This document shows, one piece after another, positions 57,113 through 64,000 of a stretch of DNA of 64,000 bases (the stretch's first letter is position 1; each line of letters opens with the position of its first letter). The stretch is from JAGORL01 sp964372415 (GTDB lineage Bacteria > Patescibacteriota > Patescibacteriia > UBA9934), in contig CAYJQH010000001.1 in the NCBI GenBank assembly GCA_964372415.1, positions 1 to 64,000 on the forward strand, read 5' to 3'. The translations under genes were made by a program, and so were the position numbers. The notes beneath the pieces were generated by a model that was not told where the DNA came from, did not search any database, and saw only the letters and a program-made list of their open reading frames with translations.

Positions 57113-58123
57113 ATGCCTAAGGTCGCCATTAACGGCTTCGGCCGGATCGGTCGTTCTTTGTTTCGTTCCGCCTGGATGGCGCACCCTGACTTTGAGGTGG
57201 TCGCGATTAACGATCTGACAGACGCCGCCACACTCGCCTACCTTCTCAAGCACGATACCAACTATGGAACCTGGGACATGCCGGTCAAAGCTATCGGCAA
57301 GTCGCTCGTCATCGCTGGTAAAAAGATTCCAATTCTTGCGGAAAAAGATCCGGCCATGTTGCCCTGGAATAAGCTGCAGGTGGAGATTGTTGTTGAATCA
57401 ACTGGGTTTTTTACTACCGAAGACAAGGCTTCGGCCCACCTCAAAGCCGGCGCAGGTCGCGTAGTTCTCTCAGCTCCGGCCAAAGAAGGTGATGTGCCAA
57501 CCTATGTAATCGGGGTGAATGATAAAGACCTAGCAAACGACAAACGTAAAGTTATTAGCAACGCTTCGTGTACTACGAATTGCGTCGCGCCGGTAACGGC
57601 AGTTATTGAGGAGGCCTTCGGAATCGACAAAGCAATCATGACAACAGTTCACGGTTACACTGCCTCACAAGCTCTCGTTGATAGTCCAAAAAAAGATCTG
57701 CGCGAGGGTCGAGCCGCAGCCGAAAATATGGTACCGACCACAACTGGTGCTGCGATTGCGGTAACAAAGACACTCCCCCAGCTCAAAAATAAATTCGATG
57801 GTTTATCGATTCGCGTTCCGCTGTCCACAGTTTCCTTGGCTGACATGGTTTTTTTGCTCAAGAAGCGAACGACTAAAGAAAAAGTCATTAGTGTCCTTGA
57901 AACAGCGAGTCGTACCGCTCGTTTTAAAGGTATTCTTGGTGTTAGTCACGAGCCACTTGTTTCAAGTGATTACCGGGGCGATCCTCGTTCAGCAATTGTT
58001 GACGCCGAACTCACCTACGTTGTGCAGGGAAATCTGATTAAAGTTGTTGCTTGGTACGATAACGAGTGGGGGTATGCGAATAGATTAGCCGAACTTTGCC
58101 TCATGGCAGCCCCCAAATCGTAG
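57113..58123 (+). CDS. gap: glyceraldehyde-3-phosphate dehydrogenase
   Basis: 336 aa from ATG 57113 (MPKVAINGFGRIGRSLFRSAW); the longer open frame upstream is not coding. NAD-binding Rossmann GFGRIGR (8-14), catalytic Cys153 in SNASCTTNC, and substrate loop TTVHGYTASQALVDSPKKDLREGRAAAENMVPT are present. It oxidises glyceraldehyde 3-phosphate to 1,3-bisphosphoglycerate. It begins a run with pgk and eno downstream, so most of lower glycolysis is encoded here. Confidence 0.98.
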   Translation: MPKVAINGFGRIGRSLFRSAWMAHPDFEVVAINDLTDAATLAYLLKHDTNYGTWDMPVKAIGKSLVIAGKKIPILAEKDPAMLPWNKLQVEIVVESTGFFTTEDKASAHLKAGAGRVVLSAPAKEGDVPTYVIGVNDKDLANDKRKVISNASCTTNCVAPVTAVIEEAFGIDKAIMTTVHGYTASQALVDSPKKDLREGRAAAENMVPTTTGAAIAVTKTLPQLKNKFDGLSIRVPLSTVSLADMVFLLKKRTTKEKVISVLETASRTARFKGILGVSHEPLVSSDYRGDPRSAIVDAELTYVVQGNLIKVVAWYDNEWGYANRLAELCLMAAPKS

Positions 58124-58124
58124 T

Positions 58125-58359
58125 ATGCGCGTACAAACTGCATTTGAAAAAATTGCCCAGGCAACAAACGGTCGAATTTTTGGCTTTTGTTTTGTTNNNN
58201 NNNNNNNNNNNNNNNNNNNNNNNNNNNNNNNNNNNNNNNNNNNNNNNNNNNNNNNNNNNNNNNNNNNNNNNNNNNNNNNNNNNNNNNNNNNNNNNNGACG
58301 GAATTATTTTGCGTAACATTCGACGCCCGGGAAAAGTGGCCAAATTTTTGTTCGGCTAG
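58125..58359 (+). CDS. unknown gene(s) broken by an assembly gap
   Basis: ATG at 58125, 1 nt after the gap gene stop, starts MRVQTAFEKIAQATNGRIFG and runs into the N gap at 58197. After the gap an open frame ends ..RPGKVAKFLFG at TAG 58357-58359, 3 nt before the next ATG. The two parts are in different frames across 100 N, so the gap length is wrong or two separate genes are involved. The N-terminal part is like small basic proteins with a DGxxR motif further on; no firm family. Confidence 0.5.
58197..58296. other. assembly gap (100 N)
   Basis: Exactly 100 N, a placeholder of unknown true size between GAPDH and the NDH-2-like gene. Confidence 0.95.
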
Positions 58360-58362
58360 GCT

Positions 58363-59640
58363 ATGACAACTAAACGGTCCCGCGTGGTTATTTTAGGAGG
58401 TGGGTTTGCGGGTTTAGTCACCGCTCATAATTTAGCGCGTCATAAATTTGCGAAACGTCGGGCTGAAGTGACGGTCATTGACGTCACTACAGCTCACCTC
58501 TACACACCGTGGTTGTACGAAGTAGCGACAGCCGGCTTGTCAAAGTTAGATGAGGCCACGCGAGACATTGTGGAAAATTCCGTAAATCTTGAATATACCA
58601 AATTAGCTGACTTTAAGGGCATTCGTTTTGTTCATGAGAAGATTGTCGGTCTTAACACCAAGACCCGCCATGTAATTTTAGCTGAAGATCGTCATGTCCC
58701 TTACGACATTCTACTTGTTTCGCTTGGCGCCGAGCCGAATTACTTCGGTATTCCCGGACTCCCCGATCACGCCCTGACGCTCAAAACGTTCGATGATGCT
58801 CACCGTATTCGTAACGCAGCAGCAAGACTTATAAAGGGAGCGACGCGCTATGATCCAAAACACATTGTGGTTTGTGGCGGCGGTCCAAACGGTATTGAGT
58901 TCATGAGTGAACTCGCAAACACCGTCCGTGTTCTTGAACGTAAAGGGACAATCCCCCGCGGCGCTGTTCATATTACTCTCATTGATGCTTCGGCCGAGAC
59001 GAACAGTATTTTGCCTGAACCATTACGGAGTAAAGCGAACGCTCACCTGAAGCGACTGGGTATCACGCTTGCCCCAAAACTTCGGGTAACGGAAGTTGGC
59101 CCTGGATTCGTCAAAGCCTTTACCGAAAGCGGCAAAGAGCATGATGCTATTCGTTTCCCGTCAGATCTCACCATTTGGTCAGGCGGCGTTAAAGTACGTG
59201 AACTCATAGCCAAATTACCCTTCGCCAAAGACCCCAAAGGACGCATTTTAGTTGAAGACACTTTTCATGTTCCCGACTTCCCGGGTGTTTTCGCGGCGGG
59301 CGATTGTGCGGCGCAAAAAAATCCTTTTACCAATAGACCCGATCCGCAAAGTGCCCAGGTGGCGCATTATCAAGCCCATTATGTGGCTAAGAATATTCGC
59401 CACCTGATGGCTGGTAAGCCACTTAAGCCAATGAAATTTCCCAAGCGTTGGCATTTTATGTGTGCTATGGGCGGCAAAGTGGCGGCGGGTGTTTTGTTTG
59501 GGGTCAGAATTTGGGGCTACCATGGATATCTGCTTCGACGTTTAATTGATTTACGATATTTCGTCACACTTTTGCCGCTCATTCCGGCAATTCGATTGTG
59601 GCTACGGGCTATGCGGGTTTTTGGTTTGAACGATAAATAA
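58363..59640 (+). CDS. NADH dehydrogenase type 2-like flavoprotein
   Basis: A 425-aa FAD/NAD(P)-dependent pyridine nucleotide-disulfide family protein. FAD motif G12-x-G14-x-x-G17 (ILGGGFAG), second dinucleotide motif HIVVCGGGPNGIEFMSEL (about 167-184), and the FAD-closing motif PGVFAAGDCA near 307-316. The hydrophobic C-terminus (LIDLRYFVTLLPLIPAIRLWLRAM) fits the membrane anchor of NDH-2. It could oxidise NADH made by GAPDH, although no respiratory chain is visible here. pgk starts 1 nt after its stop. Confidence 0.85.
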   Translation: MTTKRSRVVILGGGFAGLVTAHNLARHKFAKRRAEVTVIDVTTAHLYTPWLYEVATAGLSKLDEATRDIVENSVNLEYTKLADFKGIRFVHEKIVGLNTKTRHVILAEDRHVPYDILLVSLGAEPNYFGIPGLPDHALTLKTFDDAHRIRNAAARLIKGATRYDPKHIVVCGGGPNGIEFMSELANTVRVLERKGTIPRGAVHITLIDASAETNSILPEPLRSKANAHLKRLGITLAPKLRVTEVGPGFVKAFTESGKEHDAIRFPSDLTIWSGGVKVRELIAKLPFAKDPKGRILVEDTFHVPDFPGVFAAGDCAAQKNPFTNRPDPQSAQVAHYQAHYVAKNIRHLMAGKPLKPMKFPKRWHFMCAMGGKVAAGVLFGVRIWGYHGYLLRRLIDLRYFVTLLPLIPAIRLWLRAMRVFGLNDK

Positions 59641-59641
59641 T

Positions 59642-60754
59642 ATGCGACTTCGAACTTGGTCAAAAGATGACATTTCGCGGGGAAGCAAGGTGCTTCTCAG
59701 GCTTGATGTCAACGTGCCGGTCTTGCGCGGTAGCGCGGGTGATTCCGGCCCCAAGGGCCGGATTGCGCAGGCGCTGCCAGAAATTAACCGCCTGCGCCGC
59801 CGCGGCGCACGAATTATTATTGCAGCGCACCGCGGCGACCCGCACGGCCACGCGGACCGTCGACTTTCGCTTACTCCTATGGCGCGAGCCTTATCCACTG
59901 AGTTAGCGACTTCGGTCACCCTGATCCAAAATTTTGCTGTCCCCGAAATGAAAAACGGAGAGGTTTGTTTGCTTGAAAATCTTCGTTTTCATCCCGGTGA
60001 AGAAATGAATGATGACCATTTTGCAGCCAAGCTTGCCGCTCTTGCTCAAATTTACGTAAATAACGCCTTTGGTGTTTGTCATCGTCGTCACGCTTCGGTG
60101 CACGCCATAACCCGCCATCTCCCAAGTTTTGCCGGCGAACTTCTAGAGCGTGAAGTCGCCGAGCTTTTACGTCCGGCCAGGCGCCCGTATGTGCTCCTAC
60201 TTGGTGGCGTAAAAATTGCCACTAAATTACCCCTGCTTGAGAATTTAGGAAGAAAAGTAGATAAAATTCTTCTGGGCGGTGGTTTAGCCATCACTTGTCT
60301 TATGGCAAGTGAGGTCGAACTTCCAGTTTATCCAGCTAATCTTATGGAAGAACCAGATCTTGTTGCTGCTCGAAAAATTCTTCGTAAATGGGGGCGAAAG
60401 ATCTTATTACCTTTGGACGTCGTTGCTGCCCCCCGTCGACAGGTTATAACAGATATTGGACCTAAAACCATAGAAGCTTATAAACTTGTTTTAAGCCAAG
60501 CTAAGGAGGTTTTATGGAACGGCCCGCTTGGCATTATTGAGCGCCGCGACGGTCAAGCGGCCACGCGCTCTTTGGCTAGAGCTATAACTCATCAAAAAAA
60601 TTTGCGCTCCGTTACGGGCGGTGGAGAAACGGTTGACATGCTAGAGAAAGAGCACTTGGCGCATAAATTTTCTCACGTCTCAACGGGTGGTGGTGCCATG
60701 CTCGCCCTGCTCTCTGGCAATCGTTTACCCGGACTCGATGCACTAAGAAACTAG
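59642..60754 (+). CDS. pgk: phosphoglycerate kinase
   Basis: 370 aa, a little shorter than the usual ~390-400. RLDVNVPVLRG at the N-terminus, ENLRFHPGEEMND, the hinge segment VLLGGVKIATKLPLLENLGRKVDKILLGGGL, and the C-terminal nucleotide loops VLWNGPLGIIE, VTGGGETVDML and VSTGGGAMLALLSG are present. The normally invariant VNDAFG reads VNNAFG (Asp to Asn), and GGAKVSDK reads GGVKIATK. Still probably active. The stop lies in CTAG-rich array F. Confidence 0.95.
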   Translation: MRLRTWSKDDISRGSKVLLRLDVNVPVLRGSAGDSGPKGRIAQALPEINRLRRRGARIIIAAHRGDPHGHADRRLSLTPMARALSTELATSVTLIQNFAVPEMKNGEVCLLENLRFHPGEEMNDDHFAAKLAALAQIYVNNAFGVCHRRHASVHAITRHLPSFAGELLEREVAELLRPARRPYVLLLGGVKIATKLPLLENLGRKVDKILLGGGLAITCLMASEVELPVYPANLMEEPDLVAARKILRKWGRKILLPLDVVAAPRRQVITDIGPKTIEAYKLVLSQAKEVLWNGPLGIIERRDGQAATRSLARAITHQKNLRSVTGGGETVDMLEKEHLAHKFSHVSTGGGAMLALLSGNRLPGLDALRN

Positions 60755-60853
60755 CCACTAACCAGCTGGCAACTAGCCAGTCACTAAGGCGCTGGCCACG
60801 AGCTACTAACAACCAGTTGTTCAGCTAGTAGTTAGTGGCTAGTCAGTAGTAGC
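60752..60853. repeat. CTAG-rich hairpin array F, 3' of pgk
   Basis: AACTAGCCACTAACCAGCTGG on the left and CAGCTAGTAGTTAGTGGCTAGT on the right form a long imperfect inverted repeat with four CTAG. It starts at the pgk stop codon. A TATACT box (60860-60865) for the next gene follows. Confidence 0.8.
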
Positions 60854-60888
60854 TAATGATATACTCAGGTTAATTAATCTTTGGAGGT

Positions 60889-61659
60889 ATGGCAGCTTTA
60901 CAACGTTCTACGTCAGTGACAAGTGGCGGTTTTTGGCCACACTGGAAAGACAACAAATTGTTTTCTTTACTACTCGCCATATTACTTGTTTACATAATTG
61001 TTTGGTTGAGCCAAAAGATTGAGAACGAAGGTTTTTCTGAGCAAATGGCCCCTTCACTTTCGGTCACCGCCACCGGGGATGCTGTTTTGGAGACCAATTT
61101 GGCTACCGTTGATCTGGGAGTGACTACGAATGACGTGACGGCTAATAAATCACAAGATGCCAACACCGAAAAAAGCAATAGTTTAATTGCTAAACTAAAA
61201 GAAATGGGGATAGATGATCGTGATATTAAGACCTCAAACTATAGTATTTATCCGCAATACGATTACACCCTTAGTCCACCGGTTGTGGTGGGTTTTGAAA
61301 CTAACCAAACCGTAACGGTTCGCATTCGCAATAAAGATCTGGTGGGGCCAATCCTGTCGGCAGCCGGTGATTTGGGAGCAACAAACGTTGGCAATGTACG
61401 TTATGAAGCCGATGACACCACGAACGCCGAAGCCGTGGCTCGAGCAGAAGCTATCGAAAATGCTCACGAACAAGCAGAACAAATTGCAAAATCATTAGGC
61501 GTCAGTCTAGGCGATATCGTGAGTTATAGTGAATCATTTGGTTCGCCGGTTTTCTATAGTTATCGCGGTGAAGCCTTGGGCGGAGATGGTGGCGTAAACA
61601 TCCCGGAAGGTGAATCAGAAGTCAACGTGACTGTTTATGTAAACTACGCTATCCGCTAG
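60889..61659 (+). CDS. SIMPL domain (DUF541) membrane-anchored protein
   Basis: 256 aa. One transmembrane helix (about 24-42), then a SIMPL/DUF541 domain: LSVTATGDAVLETNLATVDLGVTTN, the IKTSNYSIYPQYDY segment and the C-terminal EGESEVNVTVYVNYAIR. Such proteins form oligomeric exterior domains of unknown purpose. A GGAGG Shine-Dalgarno sequence is present. It sits 2 nt upstream of eno. Confidence 0.9.
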   Translation: MAALQRSTSVTSGGFWPHWKDNKLFSLLLAILLVYIIVWLSQKIENEGFSEQMAPSLSVTATGDAVLETNLATVDLGVTTNDVTANKSQDANTEKSNSLIAKLKEMGIDDRDIKTSNYSIYPQYDYTLSPPVVVGFETNQTVTVRIRNKDLVGPILSAAGDLGATNVGNVRYEADDTTNAEAVARAEAIENAHEQAEQIAKSLGVSLGDIVSYSESFGSPVFYSYRGEALGGDGGVNIPEGESEVNVTVYVNYAIR

Positions 61660-61661
61660 TT

Positions 61662-62927
61662 ATGCTTGAGCGAATTCAAGATGTTCACGCTCACGAAATT
61701 CTTGACTCGCGGGGCAACCCCACTATCCACGTTACGGTGGTGCTAAAAAACGGTACCCGTGGTTCGGCTGCGGTGCCATCCGGTGCCTCTACTGGCATTC
61801 ATGAAGCCTTGGAACTCCGCGATGGCGACCCACGCCGCTACCGCGGACTTGGTGTGCGCAAGGCTGTAGCGAATGTGAACGAAAAGTTATTACGAGTGGT
61901 GAGAGGCATGGATGTTTTTGACCTGCGGGGTATTGATGACGCGATGCGGATTGCTGATGGCACCGAGAACAAACGAAAGCTTGGAGCTAACGCCATTCTT
62001 GGCGTTTCTTTAGCCTGCGCGCACGCTGGCGCCAAACGGGCTGAGCAGCCTCTCTACAGTTATCTTCGCGATGTTTATAATTTGCGCTATCGCGGCTACA
62101 AATTACCTGTGCCGTTCATGAATGTTTTTAATGGTGGCAAACACGCCGATACAAATTTGGACATGCAAGAGTTCATTATTGTCCCCCTCGGATGCAAATC
62201 GTTTTCGCGGCAACTCCAGGCAGGCAGTGAAATTTTTCATGCTCTAGGCGAGGTCTTGCATGAAGACGGATTAGACACCGATGTGGGGAACGAGGGCGGT
62301 TATGCGCCGAACGTGGGAAAGACCGAAGCGGCCCTTGAATATTTGCTTAAAGCGGTAAAGAAGGCCAAGTACAAGCCTGGAAAGGAGGTTCGTTTTGGTA
62401 TCGACGTGGCGGCCAGTGAGTTTTTTGACGAACGTAAAGGGAAGTATCTATTAAAGACCGATCGTCGACGTCTTACGGGTAATCAGCTGATTGATCTTTA
62501 TGAACTTTGGCTCAAAAAATATCCCATGCTGTCTATTGAAGATGGTTTAGCTGAAGACGAATGGGCTGATTGGCAAACACTCACCCGTCGACTGGGTGGT
62601 GATCTGTTGCTCGTTGGCGACGATCTTTTTGTGACCAATATTGAGCGGGTCAAGATGGGGCTCGAAAAGAAAGTAGCCAACGCGATTCTTATTAAAGTTA
62701 ACCAGATAGGAACCTTGTCTGAAACCATTGACACTATTCTTTTGGGACAAAAGAATCATTACAAGATCGTCGTTTCGCATCGTTCTGGTGAAACGACTGA
62801 CACCACTATTAGCGATCTTGCTGTTGCGGTGAACGCTGAATACATCAAAGCTGGTGCCCCCTCGCGGTCAGAACGTTTGTGTAAATACAATCGATTACTC
62901 GAAATTGAGGAAGAGCTCGGGTCGTGA
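61662..62927 (+). CDS. eno: enolase
   Basis: A 421-aa enzyme converting 2-phosphoglycerate to phosphoenolpyruvate. VHAHEILDSRGNPTIHVTV at the start, SGASTGIHEALELRDGD, metal-binding VPFMNVFNGGKHADTNLDMQEFI, catalytic DVGNEGGYAPN, SIEDGLAEDEWADW, LLLVGDDLFVTN, and the LIKVNQIGTLSET / SHRSGETTDTTISDLAVA motifs are complete. Normal length. Confidence 0.98.
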   Translation: MLERIQDVHAHEILDSRGNPTIHVTVVLKNGTRGSAAVPSGASTGIHEALELRDGDPRRYRGLGVRKAVANVNEKLLRVVRGMDVFDLRGIDDAMRIADGTENKRKLGANAILGVSLACAHAGAKRAEQPLYSYLRDVYNLRYRGYKLPVPFMNVFNGGKHADTNLDMQEFIIVPLGCKSFSRQLQAGSEIFHALGEVLHEDGLDTDVGNEGGYAPNVGKTEAALEYLLKAVKKAKYKPGKEVRFGIDVAASEFFDERKGKYLLKTDRRRLTGNQLIDLYELWLKKYPMLSIEDGLAEDEWADWQTLTRRLGGDLLLVGDDLFVTNIERVKMGLEKKVANAILIKVNQIGTLSETIDTILLGQKNHYKIVVSHRSGETTDTTISDLAVAVNAEYIKAGAPSRSERLCKYNRLLEIEEELGS

Positions 62928-62941
62928 AACGATCTCAATAA

Positions 62942-64000
62942 TCAAGATGCGTGATCGTAGTGCCAACCGCTCACCCGTTCCTTGAATGAGGTTTTCATGG
63001 TGCCGAGGCGTAGCCAGGTGCCGCTCCCAAATTTTTCAGAGATTTTATCTAAAGCCGCTAAAGCTCGTTGTTGTTTTCGGTTCTGGAGGAGTAGAGGATT
63101 CGCTCCTTTAAGTGGCACTAGATCACTCGCTGAAATTCCGAGGAGCCGGATGCCGCGGTTGACGTCGAGCTCAGGCGTCAGCAGCTGCCAGCCAACATGG
63201 GCGAGCTCGAGCCCGTCGACCAGCACATCGCGTTCTTGTTTACTGGCGCCGGTTCCTGAGAAATCACCGTATCGCGCATAAACACTGACGTGCCTGGCAG
63301 CTACCCCGTGTTTTCGCATTCTCCAGGCGACGCGATCAGCAAGAGCCAAAAGATTCATACGAACTTCGGCGTCGGTCTGAAGGTTGCTGGGGAAGGTATA
63401 CGAGTTCCCCACCGACTTGGGCTGTCGTTCGATGTCGGCTACGTGATTGTCACCCCAACCACGGGCGGCAGCGTACAGAAAATTGCCGTAACTTTTGAAT
63501 TCATCATGCAGCACGGCAAGTGACAACCTTCGCAGCGTAGCGGTTGACGTTACGCCCAGGCGTTCCAGATGTTTCACGATTCGTGGGCCAATACCGCAAA
63601 AGTCGATGAGTGGTCTTGTTAAAACAAAATCAGCCGCTTCCTGCGGTGGCACGACGGTGAGGCCACTTGGTTTTACCGATTCTGAAGCTAACTTGGCCAG
63701 GAATCGGTTATCGGCAAGACCGATGGAGACAGTACATTTCTCACCGCAGGCTTCGGTGATTTCTTGGCGAATGCGTTGCGCCAGGATGGTGGCTCCAAAA
63801 TAATCGCCGGCTGCCACGGTAATGTCGGCAAAAGCTTCATCGGTACTAGCAAGTTCAACGGCGTCAGCGTAGCGTTTGAGGAGGGCATAAAAACGTTCAG
63901 TGATAGCCCCGTATTTTTGTGGATCACCGGGGATGACAATTAAGTCAGGAACAATTTTTCTGGCCTCCCAGGTGCCCATGGCGGTCTTGACCCCGAGCGC
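62942..64000 (-). CDS. dinB: DNA polymerase IV (Y family), 5' end beyond the window
   Basis: At least 353 codons; the frame stays open past ATG 63979 to the window edge (ALGVKTAMGTWEAR, where family members have an RAYGVKAGM-like stretch), so the true start lies outside. Palm active site ASTDEAFADIT supplies catalytic acidic residues. VSIGLADNRFLAKLASESVKPSGL, the HhH segment FCGIGPRIVKHLERLGV, and the little-finger domain (about 240-340) follow. It is an error-prone translesion polymerase. Convergent with eno. Confidence 0.95.
   Translation of the reverse strand, partial: ALGVKTAMGTWEARKIVPDLIVIPGDPQKYGAITERFYALLKRYADAVELASTDEAFADITVAAGDYFGATILAQRIRQEITEACGEKCTVSIGLADNRFLAKLASESVKPSGLTVVPPQEAADFVLTRPLIDFCGIGPRIVKHLERLGVTSTATLRRLSLAVLHDEFKSYGNFLYAAARGWGDNHVADIERQPKSVGNSYTFPSNLQTDAEVRMNLLALADRVAWRMRKHGVAARHVSVYARYGDFSGTGASKQERDVLVDGLELAHVGWQLLTPELDVNRGIRLLGISASDLVPLKGANPLLLQNRKQQRALAALDKISEKFGSGTWLRLGTMKTSFKERVSGWHYDHAS

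Overview
This window looks like chromosome from a Candidate Phyla Radiation (Patescibacteria) bacterium, most likely a Parcubacteria-type lineage. That placement is inferred from gene content and protein style, not from a tree. Genes are tightly packed on both strands, stop-to-start gaps are often only 1-5 nt, and many proteins are short family members (a ThrS without the TGS domain, a 197-aa EF-Ts, a 69-aa SecE). There are many single-pass membrane proteins and a VirB2-like two-helix 'pilin' of the type common in this group. UGA is used as a stop, so the standard bacterial code applies. Two runs of exactly 100 N (4990-5089 and 58197-58296) are scaffold gaps; the first falls inside radA.

Layout. 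0-3.6 kb: a small ORF, an FAD oxidoreductase and recG. 3.6-4.3 kb: a gene-poor stretch full of palindromic repeats. 4.3-9.2 kb: radA and a minus-strand operon of four exported or membrane proteins (membrane protein, beta-propeller, DsbA-like thioredoxin, pilin fused to an NlpC/P60-like hydrolase). 9.2-13.4 kb: clpC, htpX and lemA, separated by unusual CTAG-rich hairpin arrays. 13.4-25 kb: a phosphohexomutase, a tRNA-like gene with an odd anticodon loop, rseP, pheS, pheT, dnaE and a membrane-anchored protein. 25-33 kb: thrS, hypothetical genes, miaA, gatB and two paralogous membrane proteins. 33-37.5 kb: a thymidylate-supply group (dut, folA, thyA, dCMP deaminase) interrupted by a HIT protein and a small GIY-YIG nuclease flanked by inverted repeats. 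37.6-40.3 kb: rplA, a membrane protein, rplK, nusG, secE. 40.5-49.7 kb: gyrB, rodA/ftsW, rplY, a DUF3048 protein, prmC, prfA, rpmE. 49.8-54.9 kb: an unknown coiled-coil gene preceded by two in-frame stops, queA, a lone receiver domain, a membrane metalloprotease, a lipoprotein and a RdgB/HAM1 pyrophosphatase. 54.9-64 kb: a toxin-antitoxin pair, rpsB-tsf, GAPDH, a gap-split gene, an NDH-2-like flavoprotein, pgk, a SIMPL protein, eno and a partial dinB.

Functionally this is mostly core information processing (replication, translation, ribosome, secretion), lower glycolysis (GAPDH, PGK, enolase) and dTMP synthesis. The most unusual material is non-coding. (1) A REP-like palindrome family (consensus near CCCTGAGCGAAAGCGAAGGG) is scattered through the window. 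One inverted pair encloses the GIY-YIG gene and a second pair has the same outer arrangement but no gene, which suggests a nuclease-linked mobile unit and its deletion derivative. (2) CTAG-rich inverted arrays sit directly 3' of at least six genes. (3) A C-rich/G-rich palindrome is inserted in frame in two essential genes, manB/pgm and pheS. (4) A tRNA-like gene has an 8-nt anticodon loop inside a perfect 10-bp flanking stem.
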